Assembly (NCBI RefSeq): GCF_000332075.2
Contig: NZ_ALVU02000001.1
Location: forward strand, 310,001-374,000
Length of the DNA stretch: 64,000 nucleotides
Source of the DNA: Synechocystis sp. PCC 7509
GTDB taxonomy: Bacteria; Cyanobacteriota; Cyanobacteriia; Cyanobacteriales; Chroococcidiopsidaceae
Reading direction: 5' to 3'
Shown here piece after piece: positions 8,199-17,945 of the stretch; position 1 is the stretch's first letter; every line of letters begins with the position of its first letter. Under the pieces are notes generated by a model, which saw only the letters and a program-made list of their open reading frames with translations, was not told the origin of the DNA and made no database searches. Position numbers and translations under genes: made by a program.

Positions 8199-9065
8199 TT
8201 AAACAGTTTCTAGAAACTCTCGCATATATCGATTAACTAGCTCTGGCTGCTCTTGCTGTACCCAATGACTGCAATTAGGGATATATTTTATTTGCAAGTT
8301 GCGGACGTATGCCTCAGTATTATTAGTTAATTCTTTACCTAGTGCTACATCGCTTTCGCCCCAAATCATCAATGTAGGTACTTCTAAAATACTCCAATCT
8401 GTATTTAGCATCCTTTGCTGGGGAATATTGCGGTAATAATTCAACATTGCCGTCAAAGCACCGCGTTTTGATACTGCATTTTTGTAAGCTTCAATATCGG
8501 CTTTAATAAAAGCATTTTTGTTAATTACTCCCGCAGTCATCATTGTTTCGATTAATTGATAATCTGACGCTTGAATTAAGGCTTCGGGAATCTCTGGTAA
8601 CTGAAACAAAAACATATACCAACTGCGAAGCAATTGCTGGGGAGTACGTAAACCTTCCGCCATTCTCGCAGGATGAGGAATATTTAAGACAATTAGCTTT
8701 TCTACCATTTGGGGACGAGAATAAGCAAAATGCCAAGCGATCGCACCTCCCCAATCATGCCCTACTAATACGCACTTGTCGTAACCTAAACCTGTAATTA
8801 CTCCTTCAATATCTTTAATAAATTCATCCATCACGTAAGCCGATTGTGCTTTTGGCTTATCGCTATCGTTGTAACCGCGTAAATCGAGCGCCACAACTTG
8901 ATAATTAGAGGCAAATTCTGGGATTTGATGCCGCCATGAGTACCAAAATTCAGGAAATCCATGCAGCATTAACATTAATGCCCCATTTCCCTGCGTTACA
9001 TAGTGTAGTTTTACGCCGTTTGTGGTGATGTATTCGTGCTGCCAAGAATCAGTAATTGCAGTCAT
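8199..9065 (-). CDS. Alpha/beta hydrolase, epoxide hydrolase-like
   Basis: A 288-residue alpha/beta-hydrolase. The oxyanion motif HGFP is at 35-38 with the epoxide-hydrolase-like context EFWYSWRHQIPEF. The nucleophile is Asp104 in VGHDWGGAIA, which excludes serine esterases and points to epoxide hydrolases or haloacid/haloalkane-type enzymes; an acidic residue in WGESDVALG and His267 complete the triad. The start ATG follows AGGAGT. It is the first gene of a two-gene unit with the dehydrogenase. Natural substrate unknown. Confidence 0.85.
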   Translation of the reverse strand: MTAITDSWQHEYITTNGVKLHYVTQGNGALMLMLHGFPEFWYSWRHQIPEFASNYQVVALDLRGYNDSDKPKAQSAYVMDEFIKDIEGVITGLGYDKCVLVGHDWGGAIAWHFAYSRPQMVEKLIVLNIPHPARMAEGLRTPQQLLRSWYMFLFQLPEIPEALIQASDYQLIETMMTAGVINKNAFIKADIEAYKNAVSKRGALTAMLNYYRNIPQQRMLNTDWSILEVPTLMIWGESDVALGKELTNNTEAYVRNLQIKYIPNCSHWVQQEQPELVNRYMREFLETV

Positions 9066-9217
9066 AATTAATACTCCTTAAAATTGGCTACTAAATTAGT
9101 ATCGCTTGGGTTTATTAAATTCAAATTAACAAGACCTGTCAAAATTTATACACTTGGATAGATGTATTAATTAATAACTTTTTGTTATGTGTCATTTGTA
9201 TAAGTATTTTTTTAATC

Positions 9218-10039
9218 ATGACACAACAATTAGTGCAGGAACGTTCTCTATGGATAGAGCGGTTAGCCCGATTTGGCTACGCAGCTAAGGGCGTTGTTTA
9301 TGGCATAGTTGGACTATTAGCCGCTCAAACCGCTTTTGGTTCTGGTGGACAAACGACAGATACTAAAGGCGCTTTAAGTGCGATTGTAACGCAACCCTTT
9401 GGAAAATTTTTACTAAGTTTAGTTGCTATCGGTTTAATAGGCTATACGCTTTGGCGTTTGATTCAAGCAATTAAAGATCCCGAACATAAAGGTACAAAAC
9501 CTAAAGGTTTAGCGCAACGGATTGGTTACGCGGCTAATGGTTTTGTTTATGGAAGTTTAGCAATAAGCGCGATTGGAATTGTTATCGGTTCGGGGAGTGG
9601 TAGTAATAGTAATTCTACTCAAGATTGGACAGGAAAGTTACTTTCTCAGCCCTTCGGACAATGGCTTGTCGGCACAATTGGCGCGGGGGTAATTGGTTTA
9701 GGTTTCTATCAGTTTTATAAAGCTTATAAAGCAAAGTTTCGTAAAGAAATGGATTTGAGTCAGGTAAGTGACGTACAACAAAATTGGATAATTGCGATCG
9801 GTCGATTTGGTTTGGCGGCGCGAGGCGTAGTATTTTGTATTATTGGGTTCTTCTTAATTCAAGCAGCGCGACAGTACGACCCTAGTGAAGTACGCGGGTT
9901 AGGTGAAGCTTTACAGGTATTACAACAACAACCTTATGGCCCTTGGCTTTTGGGTATAGTAGCTCTGGGTTTAATTGCCTATGGTATTTACATGATAATT
10001 CAGGGGCGCTATCGTCATTTGAATACAAAAGAAGTGTAG
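9218..10039 (+). CDS. DUF1206 membrane protein
   Basis: Taking the ATG at 9218 (MTQQLVQERSLWIERLARFG), the protein is 273 residues; the earlier in-frame ATG at 9182 adds an unlikely 12-residue hydrophobic leader. It contains three tandem units, each starting with a similar helix: RFGYAAKGVVYGIVGL, RIGYAANGFVYGSLAI and RFGLAARGVVFCIIGF. Each is followed by a second helix (PFGKFLLSLVAIGLIGYTLW, PFGQWLVGTIGAGVIGLGFY, PYGPWLLGIVALGLIAYGIY), giving six transmembrane helices. This is the DUF1206 architecture. No function is established for the family; it stands alone between flanking units. Confidence 0.85.
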   Translation: MTQQLVQERSLWIERLARFGYAAKGVVYGIVGLLAAQTAFGSGGQTTDTKGALSAIVTQPFGKFLLSLVAIGLIGYTLWRLIQAIKDPEHKGTKPKGLAQRIGYAANGFVYGSLAISAIGIVIGSGSGSNSNSTQDWTGKLLSQPFGQWLVGTIGAGVIGLGFYQFYKAYKAKFRKEMDLSQVSDVQQNWIIAIGRFGLAARGVVFCIIGFFLIQAARQYDPSEVRGLGEALQVLQQQPYGPWLLGIVALGLIAYGIYMIIQGRYRHLNTKEV

Positions 10040-10108
10040 GCAGTAAATAATAGTAGGTAATACCGATCTAATCGCTAGAATATTGCTGGACAAAAGAGGC
10101 TAAATTAA

Positions 10109-10975
10109 ATGTTTTTAGTTACCGGTGCAACTGGAGATATAGGTCAAAAAGTTGTACAAATACTCAGAAAAAGAGAGACTCCTGTTCGCTCTTTTGTGCG
10201 TCTAAATTCTCGCTATGGCGAACTAGAATACCAAGGTAGTGAAATATTTATCGGCGACTTGAAAGAGCAAAGAGATGTAAATAAAGCTTGTAATGGAGTG
10301 CAATATATAATCAGCGCTCACGGTAGCGGTGGAGATGCAATCGGTTTAGACTACCGCGCCAATATTGAACTAATCGATCGCGCTCTTGATGTTGGCGTGG
10401 AGCATTTTGTCTTTATTTCCGTACTGGGAGCAGATCGCGGCTATGAAGATGCGCCAGTATTTAAGGCAAAGCGGGAGGTGGAAAAATATTTACAATCTAG
10501 TGGTTTAAACTATACTATTTTGCGCCCCGCAGGTTTGGCATCAAATTTATTGCCTCTAGCGCAAAGATTCAAGCAAACAGGTATATATTTACTGATCGGC
10601 GATCGCTATAGTCGCACTTCAATTATTAGCACCGATGACCTAGCATTAATGGCGGTAGATTCAATAACTAATAGCGCCGCTCGTAACCAAATTTTTGCCG
10701 TCGGTGGCCCAGAGGCTTTGAAGCGCGAGGATATCCCCCAAATTTTTAGTCGCGTTTATCAGCGTGAAGCTACGCTACTCAATCCGCCCTTGGTTGTTGT
10801 TGATGGTTTACGCTCGGTAATTGGCTTATTTAACCAAGATGCCCAGAAAGCTTTTGGCACTTTTCGGACTTTGCTCAACAATGAATTTTTCTGCACTCCT
10901 GCCGAAATTGAACGTTTAGAATCAATATTTAATTTCAAGCTAGAAACCTTGGAGAGCTTTATCAGACGAAATTGA
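10109..10975 (+). CDS. Atypical SDR / NmrA-like NAD(P)-binding protein
   Basis: A 288-residue protein with the Rossmann signature TGATGDIGQKV at the N terminus and the NAD(P)-binding family features FVFISVLGADRG and YTILRPAGLASN. It resembles the Ycf39/NmrA group of atypical short-chain dehydrogenases, many of which bind cofactor and act as chaperones or regulators without classic YxxxK catalysis. mobA follows directly. I cannot say whether it is Ycf39 itself; the cyanobacterial Ycf39 is longer. Confidence 0.8.
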   Translation: MFLVTGATGDIGQKVVQILRKRETPVRSFVRLNSRYGELEYQGSEIFIGDLKEQRDVNKACNGVQYIISAHGSGGDAIGLDYRANIELIDRALDVGVEHFVFISVLGADRGYEDAPVFKAKREVEKYLQSSGLNYTILRPAGLASNLLPLAQRFKQTGIYLLIGDRYSRTSIISTDDLALMAVDSITNSAARNQIFAVGGPEALKREDIPQIFSRVYQREATLLNPPLVVVDGLRSVIGLFNQDAQKAFGTFRTLLNNEFFCTPAEIERLESIFNFKLETLESFIRRN

Positions 10976-10980
10976 TATTT

Positions 10981-11598
10981 ATGCCGTCAATAACTGGGAT
11001 AGTCTTAGCTGGGGGTAAAAGCTCCCGTATGGGTAGCGATAAAGCTTTGCTGCCGATTGGTGGCGTACCAATGTTACGCCTTGTATGCGATCGCGCTTTG
11101 TCGGTATGCGATCGCGTTTATGTCGTCACCCCTTGGCAAGAGCGCTATAAACACTTGCTTCCAGCAACTTGTCAATTTATCCGCGAAGTGCAACCTAGGG
11201 GCGCAGAAAATGCTCCTATACTCGGCTTTGCTCAAGGACTTGCTCAAGTTACAACCGATTGGGTACTGCTTCTTGCTTGCGATTTACCTCAGTTGCAAGT
11301 GGAAGTGTTGCAAGGGTGGGTAAAGCAACTAAATAATTGTAGAGCGATCGCGCTGTTGCCTCGCCATGCCAAAGGTTGGGAGCCATTATGCGGTTTTTAT
11401 CGCCGCGACTGTTTAACTGCGCTTACAGGCTTTATTGACACTGGCGAGCGATCGTTTCAATCATGGCTGAAGCAGCAATCCGTGCAAGTTTTGACGGTAA
11501 CGGATGCTCAAATGTTTTTTAATTGCAATACACCCGATGATGTAGCAGCGACGGAGAAGAAACTAATATCTAGGGGTGATGGTTTGGCGATACCATAG
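10981..11598 (+). CDS. mobA: Molybdenum cofactor guanylyltransferase MobA
   Basis: The 205-residue protein starts MPSITGIVLAGGKSSRMGSD, with the nucleotide-binding LAGGKSSRMGSDKALLPIGG and the catalytic-site ACDLPQL, as in MobA, which attaches GMP to molybdopterin. A TTG at 10972 would extend it by three residues and overlap the SDR gene; the ATG at 10981 gives the usual N terminus. The C-terminal FNCNTPDD is conserved in the family. The last 91 bp overlap the 3' end of the convergent GGDEF/EAL gene, with both proteins keeping their conserved ends. Nitrate reductase is the usual cyanobacterial client. Confidence 0.9.
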   Translation: MPSITGIVLAGGKSSRMGSDKALLPIGGVPMLRLVCDRALSVCDRVYVVTPWQERYKHLLPATCQFIREVQPRGAENAPILGFAQGLAQVTTDWVLLLACDLPQLQVEVLQGWVKQLNNCRAIALLPRHAKGWEPLCGFYRRDCLTALTGFIDTGERSFQSWLKQQSVQVLTVTDAQMFFNCNTPDDVAATEKKLISRGDGLAIP

Positions 11599-14500
11599 CC
11601 TTGAGCGTAATCTATCCCCAAAGTTTTAATTTTCTGAAGAATTTGCTCGTTTTCTACAAATTCCGCAATAGTTTGAATACCCATTACCGATGCAATGCGA
11701 ATAATTGCTTCTACCATTGCCGAGGCGATCGCATCTTCTTCGATATCTTTGATAAAAACACCATCAATTTTTATGTAATCTACAGGTAAGTTTTTTAAGT
11801 AGGCAAAAGAGGACATTCCGCTCCCAAAATCATCTAAAGAAAATTGACAGCCAAGGGTTTTTAATTCCTCAATTAGCTGGGCAGCTTTAGTTAAATTAGT
11901 AATGGCTACTGTTTCGGTTATTTCAAAACAAATTATTGTCGGTGGAATATTATATTTACTAAATTGCTCGTGGATAAAGCTAATAAAATTTATATCATTG
12001 ATACTAGCACCTGAAAGATTTATAGCATATAAATTAGCGTCATCTTTTAATTCAATATTTCCTCGTTCTAAATAAGCAAACAGTGTAGAAATTACCCATC
12101 TATCAATTAGGTGCATGAGGTTGTAACGTTCGGCGGCGGGAATAAATGCCATCGGTGAAATAATTTTTCCTGTGTCATCTTTCAAACGGAGCAGAATTTC
12201 CCAGTGTTGATACTTTTTGCTATTTTGAATTGGGATAATAGGTTGAGAATAAAGGCAAAAACGATCTGCTAATAATGCTTTAGGAAGTATTGATATCCAC
12301 TGCATTTCGCCGATTTGATCTGTTTCGCTCCTATTAGGTTGATAGATATATATTTGATTTCTACCTCTATTTTTTGCAGTATAACAAGCCGCATCAGCCG
12401 CCCGTAAAATATCAATTAAATTTTGATTATCATTAATAGCAACTAAGCCAATACTTACCCCGATAGCAAAAGTTTTTTCTTGCCAAACAAAGCGAAACTC
12501 CTCAAGGCACAATCGCAAAATATTGGTAATTTTTGCTGCTTCACTTACTGAGCAATTATATAGTAAAAGTCCAAACTCATCGCCGCCCAAACGTGCCAAA
12601 ACATCAGTGTTTCTTAGCTGTCTTTGAAATAAAACACTAACTTGACATAATAGTTGATCTCCAGCGAAGTGTCCGCAGGTGTCATTAATAATTTTAAATT
12701 GATCTAAATCTAAATAGCATAAAGTATGTTCTTGATAAGCAGTTTTATTGCTAACTACTGCTGCTTGTAAAAGCTGCTCAAAATGACGGCGATTTAATAA
12801 TTGCGTTAAAGGATCGTGATTAGCTTGCCAAGCTAGTTGTTGCGACAAGCGGCGAGACTGAGTTACATCGCGAAATACAAAGATATTACCTACAAAAGCG
12901 CGATCGCTATCAAAAATTGGGGCTGCACAATAATCGATTGCAAACTCTGTGCGATCGCGAGATATAAGTAAAGTATTTTCTGTGGTGTCAACAAAATGTT
13001 CTGCACAGATAGATTTATAATCAAAGTTTTCTATCGGTGTCCTTGTTGTCTCATCAATAATTGTAAATACTTCCCCTAATGGTAAGCCTTCTGCTTCTTG
13101 AAATTGCCAGTTAGTAAGTCTTTCTGCCACGGGATTTAAAGATTTTATTTTGTTATTTGCATCCGTAGTAATTACCGCATCGCCTATGGATTGTAATGTT
13201 ACTTGAGCTAACTCTTTTTCTTGAAACAATGCTTGCTCAATCCGTTTACGCTCATCAATCTCTTTTGTTAATTTTAAATTAGCGGCTTCTGTAACTTTGG
13301 TTTTAATTAGCGCCTCTTGGGCAATTTTTCTTTCTGTAATGTCGTGCTGCATTCCCCAGATTCTGACTAACTTACCATTTTCAACAATTCCTAATAAGTT
13401 AATTAAAAAATATCTTTTATTACCTTGCTTATCTAATTGATAAAATTCTCGATCAACGATTCGGTAGTTAGAATAAATAAAACTAAGTAATAATTTTCTA
13501 CTTAACGGTACGCAATTAATTAATAAATCATTGATGCTGATACCAATTAAGTCTTGAACGCTGTTGTAACCAAGCATATAAGCTAAAATATTATTGCACT
13601 CTGCCAAATAACAATATTTACAAAAATACTCAAGTTGCTCAGTTTCCGTACAATTAATTGCTAAGGGATGTTGCAACTCGCAGCGCCAAATTCCTTCAGA
13701 ACTTTGGGCGAAAAAAGCCCGGTAACGTTCTTCACTTTGTTGGAGTGTTTTATGGAATTTATACAGTTGATGCAACATCAAGTTAATGTTATTCCCTAAA
13801 TGAGATAATTCATCTTTTCCCGAAACTATTACCCGCGCTGGCAAATTACCACTATTAGCAATGCGATTAACTCCAGTAGTCAGACGAGTTAACCGTGATA
13901 GAACTAAAGTTTCTAACCAGAACAAAGTTAGTAAACCAAAAATTAATCCCACCGTACAAAGTGAAATACCGATATAGCGCGTACTAATCGTACCTTGCCT
14001 ATAAATCACTCTAGGAGTATCTACACGTAATAACAGCGTAGGTTTGCCTTCAATACCTTTTAGTAAACTGAAGCCAGCAATTGTATCTTTATTTACTATT
14101 TTTAAAATAATCGATGAATTATTGGCGATTTCTTGACTTGCTGCTTGAAAATTTAGCGGTATTTGTTTAACGTCGTATCGTTGCGTAGTCAATTTGGAAC
14201 GGGTTTGTTTTGCTAGTTGCTCAATATCTAAGTAACGTCCCATCAATAGGATGCCACGACTTGAACTTGTCCCTTGACTATTAAAAATATTTCGGGCGCT
14301 AATCATCATCGCACCCGTAGGTAGCAGCAAAATTCCCGTTTGCTGTCGATCGCTTTGCCGTAAAGTGTCAATTAGATGTTGTTGTAGCGGCGCTGCAATC
14401 GCCTGGCTTTGTGCCTGAGTGGGTTCTATAAATTTGCCAAACACTAACTGCTGCTGGTTATTTATATAGGCTATTAAATCTATGTCTCCCCTAATTAAGG

Positions 14501-14777
14501 TTGCATCGTTGAGATTTTCTTTTATGTAGTTACTATTGTAATTTTCGATAAAATTATAGGTGATATCCCACTCGGCCCAATCGCTATTTAAAAGGTTGAG
14601 TTCGCTAAGTTCGTCGGTGTAAACCTCCATAACTCGTTGGACATTTTCGCGGGCATTTTGGGCTTCAACATCCCTAAATCCTTTTAATAAAATATTTGTG
14701 GAAATAATATATAAAACTGCGATCAAACAAAAAGTAGTAACAACAACAAGTAATAAAGTTTTTTTACGTAACGTCAT
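11508..14777 (-). CDS. CHASE4-HAMP-PAS-PAS-GGDEF-EAL cyclic-di-GMP protein
   Basis: About 1089 residues from the ATG at 14777; a TTG at 14810 is an alternative start. Order: transmembrane helix near the N terminus; periplasmic CHASE4 sensor (SDWAEWDITYNFIENY); second helix; HAMP linker; two PAS regions; GGDEF and EAL. GGDEF is intact at about 731-735, and the inhibitory RxxD site (RNTD) lies five residues before it. In the EAL domain the motif reads E-I-L, keeping the metal-binding Glu; NLSG, FEITET, LDDFGSG, IKIDG and the final QGYG are present. Both synthesis and hydrolysis of c-di-GMP are therefore possible. A paralogue lies immediately upstream. Confidence 0.92.
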   Translation of the reverse strand: MTLRKKTLLLVVVTTFCLIAVLYIISTNILLKGFRDVEAQNARENVQRVMEVYTDELSELNLLNSDWAEWDITYNFIENYNSNYIKENLNDATLIRGDIDLIAYINNQQQLVFGKFIEPTQAQSQAIAAPLQQHLIDTLRQSDRQQTGILLLPTGAMMISARNIFNSQGTSSSRGILLMGRYLDIEQLAKQTRSKLTTQRYDVKQIPLNFQAASQEIANNSSIILKIVNKDTIAGFSLLKGIEGKPTLLLRVDTPRVIYRQGTISTRYIGISLCTVGLIFGLLTLFWLETLVLSRLTRLTTGVNRIANSGNLPARVIVSGKDELSHLGNNINLMLHQLYKFHKTLQQSEERYRAFFAQSSEGIWRCELQHPLAINCTETEQLEYFCKYCYLAECNNILAYMLGYNSVQDLIGISINDLLINCVPLSRKLLLSFIYSNYRIVDREFYQLDKQGNKRYFLINLLGIVENGKLVRIWGMQHDITERKIAQEALIKTKVTEAANLKLTKEIDERKRIEQALFQEKELAQVTLQSIGDAVITTDANNKIKSLNPVAERLTNWQFQEAEGLPLGEVFTIIDETTRTPIENFDYKSICAEHFVDTTENTLLISRDRTEFAIDYCAAPIFDSDRAFVGNIFVFRDVTQSRRLSQQLAWQANHDPLTQLLNRRHFEQLLQAAVVSNKTAYQEHTLCYLDLDQFKIINDTCGHFAGDQLLCQVSVLFQRQLRNTDVLARLGGDEFGLLLYNCSVSEAAKITNILRLCLEEFRFVWQEKTFAIGVSIGLVAINDNQNLIDILRAADAACYTAKNRGRNQIYIYQPNRSETDQIGEMQWISILPKALLADRFCLYSQPIIPIQNSKKYQHWEILLRLKDDTGKIISPMAFIPAAERYNLMHLIDRWVISTLFAYLERGNIELKDDANLYAINLSGASINDINFISFIHEQFSKYNIPPTIICFEITETVAITNLTKAAQLIEELKTLGCQFSLDDFGSGMSSFAYLKNLPVDYIKIDGVFIKDIEEDAIASAMVEAIIRIASVMGIQTIAEFVENEQILQKIKTLGIDYAQGYGIAKPSPLDISFFSVAATSSGVLQLKNI

Positions 14778-14990
14778 AGGTTTTACAAGCAACGTTACCA
14801 AAGTTGGCAAGTGTGTAGTTTTTTATTGTCATAATTGCCACAGTTCCTTAAGACAATTGTGCTAAGGCGCAGGTTTTACTTTTAACGGCAGTAACTACTT
14901 TGAAGTAAAACAAGCAGCCTAAACTTAGGTTTCCCCTAAAGCAAGTTATTCTACCCTTGACTACCCTTACTTCATCGAATCTTTATGGTT

Positions 14991-17708
14991 TTAGCTATAA
15001 AACCTACTTTTTTGGCTACTAATGTCTAAAAAGCAGGGTTTAGCGATCGCATAACCTTGAGCATAATCTACACCCAAAGATTGGAGTTTCTGGAATATTT
15101 CATCATTTTCTACATATTCAGCAATGGTTTGTATTCCCATTACTACTGCAATGCGTTTAATTGCCTCTACCATCTCTAACGCGATCGCATTTTGTAGAAT
15201 TTCTTGAATAAAAGTTCCATCAATTTTTACATAATCTACAGGCAAAGTTTTAAGATAAGCAAAAGATGACATTCCACTCCCAAAATCATCTAAGGCAAAG
15301 CTACAACCAAGCAGCTTTAATTTGTTAATCAGTTCCGCCGCTTTAGCTAAATTAGTAATAGCAATAGTTTCGGTAATTTCAAAACAAATAATCTCTGGGG
15401 GAATTTGCGTACTTGCAAACTGTTGTTGCACAAAGTCAAAAAATTGAGCGTCATTAATACTCGCCCCCGATAGATTGACGGCGTACAAACTTGGTAAATT
15501 TTTAATTAGACAGGATTCCCAAACTGTTTGGTATTGCTGTTTTAAATGAGCAAACAGCGTCGCAATTACCCAGCGATCGATCTGCTGCATCAAATTGTAT
15601 CTTTCGGCGGCGGGTAAAAAATCAACGGGTAATATAATATTGCCGCTTTTATCTTCTAAGCGTAAAAGAACTTCGCAGTGTTCCTGTTTAATGTCGCTAT
15701 TGTCAATTGGCACAATTTTTTGATAGCAAAGGCGGAAGTTGTTATTAGCGATTGCTTGGGGAATAATTAAACCCCACTGCATTTCGTTAGATTTGGGCGC
15801 TAATTCGCCTTGATTATTTTGATAAATATGAACTTGATTTCTACCTTTGTTTTTAGCACTATAGCAAGCGGTGTCAGCAGCATTTAAAGCTATATCCAAG
15901 CTGGGAAATTTGGCATTAATAGCAACTATACCAATACTTACACCAATAGAAAATGTGCGATCGCGCCAAGAAAAAGTAAATTGTGAAACTTGTTCCCTTA
16001 AAATATTGGCAATTTTTATCGCTCCATGGAGGGGACAGTCATACAATAAAATTCCAAATTCATCCCCTCCTAAACGAGCCAACGTATCGGTTTTACGCAA
16101 GTTATTTTGAAATAAGTTGCTAATTTGTTTTAATAATTCATCGCCAGCCAAATGTCCGCAAGTATCGTTAACAATTTTAAAGCGATCGAGATCCAAATAA
16201 CATAAAATATGTTGTTGCTGTGAGTTTTTAGTTGATAATAAAGCTGCCTCTAAACTTTGTTCAAAAGCACGTCTATTTAATAATTCTGTTAAGGGATCGT
16301 GGGTAGCTTGCCAAGACAATTGTTTTTCGCTTTCTCTCAGAGCAACTTCGGCTTGTTTGCGAGTTCTAATATCTCGCAGCACAATACATAAAGCATCTCT
16401 TTCTTCATAATCGATCGCATTTGCACTAAATTCAACATCAATGAGCAAATCGTATTTATGACAAAATTGCCATTCACCTACCAAAGGAGCATTTGTTCCG
16501 GCAATATTTGCGATCGCATCATCAACTTGCTTGCGATCGCCGATGATAATATCGTAGAGCGTCATTTTTTGTAATTCTTGCCAAGAATAACCAAGCAAAT
16601 TTAACAAGGCATTGTTTGCTTCAATAAAACTTTTATTATCTGTATCAACTAATATAATGCCTTCGGAAGCTTGAGTAACTACTGCTCGATAGCGTTGTTC
16701 TCGCTCCTGTCGTTCGTGATAAAATAACAATAAATGCTCTAACATTGGCAAGGCAATCGAGCCAAACACTAAGCCGATAACGCACAAAGATATTAACAAG
16801 TAACTTAGGCTTTTCTGACTTTGAATATTATAATTGTCTCTAGAATGATTTACCCGCAATATTGCTACAGGTCGATTGTATATATCATTTAATAAAGTAT
16901 ATCCAGCAATAGTTTCTTCAGTTAATGAGTTAATAAAAATTGGTTTGTTGGCGGATAGATTGGCGCGGGCAGTTTGTATATCTGTAGATAGAATACTATT
17001 ATTTAAAGGAGAAATTATTAAAGATAAACGAGTTGTTTTAGACAAGTTATTAATAAGTTTAGCATCTATATACCGCCCAAAAATTAACCTTCCCCGTACA
17101 GCACCGCCACCTTTGCTATTTAAAATTGGGTGAGAAGAAATTAACATCAAACCTTCTTTTGCTGCGATTATTCCCGCTAAACTATTATTGGGATTAGAAC
17201 GTTGCAATAAAATGTTGTTTGGCTGAATACTTGCGCTAATTGAGCCAGGTATGCTAGTTTTCTGTTTGCTATTTAGATCGAATCCAGTCCCGAATATAAC
17301 TTTTCCTTGGGAGTTAACATAAACTACTAGATTTACATCTAATAAAGCAATTTGTTCGTTAGTTAAGTTCGAGCTAATATATTGTTGATTGCCATCTTGA
17401 ATAAACTTATAGGTATCATCCCAAGCTGACCAATCAGCATGACTATTACTAAAATCTGCAACATTTTGGTTAAAAACTCCCGCAACCCCAGCAACTAATT
17501 GTTCAGTATCTTGTTTTCCTACTTTTGCTAGGCTACGAGATAATATAGTCGAAGATGCAGCATAAAAAACGCCAATTAAAGTTACTAAAGACACACAAAA
17601 TATGCTTCGTGTTTGGTAACGTAGCTTTTTCGACTTGGCTTTCTTGGTATTAGGCTTTAAATTAACTTCAGAGTTTGGAAGCCGCGATCGCGTTTTAGTG
17701 ATCTGCAA
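14991..17708 (-). CDS. CHASE4-PAS-GGDEF-EAL cyclic-di-GMP protein (paralogue)
   Basis: A 905-residue paralogue of the preceding gene, without its HAMP and second PAS. A basic N-terminal tail leads to a transmembrane helix, CHASE4 (HADWSAWDDTYKFIQDG), a second helix, one PAS domain (ASEGIILVDTDNKSF), GGDEF (547-551) with RxxD (RKTD) five residues before it, and EAL. The EAL motif reads E-V-L at 679-681, and DDFGSG, KIDG and QGYA are intact. The start is TTG; no ATG lies in frame nearby and an in-frame stop is eight codons upstream. The two genes are 213 bp apart on the same strand, probably a tandem duplication followed by divergence. Confidence 0.9.
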   Translation of the reverse strand: MQITKTRSRLPNSEVNLKPNTKKAKSKKLRYQTRSIFCVSLVTLIGVFYAASSTILSRSLAKVGKQDTEQLVAGVAGVFNQNVADFSNSHADWSAWDDTYKFIQDGNQQYISSNLTNEQIALLDVNLVVYVNSQGKVIFGTGFDLNSKQKTSIPGSISASIQPNNILLQRSNPNNSLAGIIAAKEGLMLISSHPILNSKGGGAVRGRLIFGRYIDAKLINNLSKTTRLSLIISPLNNSILSTDIQTARANLSANKPIFINSLTEETIAGYTLLNDIYNRPVAILRVNHSRDNYNIQSQKSLSYLLISLCVIGLVFGSIALPMLEHLLLFYHERQEREQRYRAVVTQASEGIILVDTDNKSFIEANNALLNLLGYSWQELQKMTLYDIIIGDRKQVDDAIANIAGTNAPLVGEWQFCHKYDLLIDVEFSANAIDYEERDALCIVLRDIRTRKQAEVALRESEKQLSWQATHDPLTELLNRRAFEQSLEAALLSTKNSQQQHILCYLDLDRFKIVNDTCGHLAGDELLKQISNLFQNNLRKTDTLARLGGDEFGILLYDCPLHGAIKIANILREQVSQFTFSWRDRTFSIGVSIGIVAINAKFPSLDIALNAADTACYSAKNKGRNQVHIYQNNQGELAPKSNEMQWGLIIPQAIANNNFRLCYQKIVPIDNSDIKQEHCEVLLRLEDKSGNIILPVDFLPAAERYNLMQQIDRWVIATLFAHLKQQYQTVWESCLIKNLPSLYAVNLSGASINDAQFFDFVQQQFASTQIPPEIICFEITETIAITNLAKAAELINKLKLLGCSFALDDFGSGMSSFAYLKTLPVDYVKIDGTFIQEILQNAIALEMVEAIKRIAVVMGIQTIAEYVENDEIFQKLQSLGVDYAQGYAIAKPCFLDISSQKSRFYS

Positions 17709-17945
17709 AATACTACACCAATTAAATTGTTAATAAAGTTGAATCATGGCAGAGTTGGAAAAAAAATGACAAGGGTCTAATATTGTAGCTTGTTAATAAG
17801 ATGTGTTAAAACGTCGTCAAATAAAAACACTTCAAGTATAACCTTGAAGATTATTGATAATTATGAATTATTAACTAAAATTTGTGTTGATTGGGCGATT
17901 TCTTTAAAAAGAGCGATCGCCTTTAGCCGCAGAAAAGAGGATCGA

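Noticed and set aside
12198-12200. Loss of EAL activity because the motif reads E-I-L
   Set aside because: The Glu is the metal-binding residue and is kept; variants at the second position are common, and all other catalytic motifs are present.
17790-17945. Longer dprA starting near 17790
   Set aside because: The TTG at 17946 has AAGAGG six bases before it and gives the normal DprA N terminus; the extra 52 residues have no similarity to the family.
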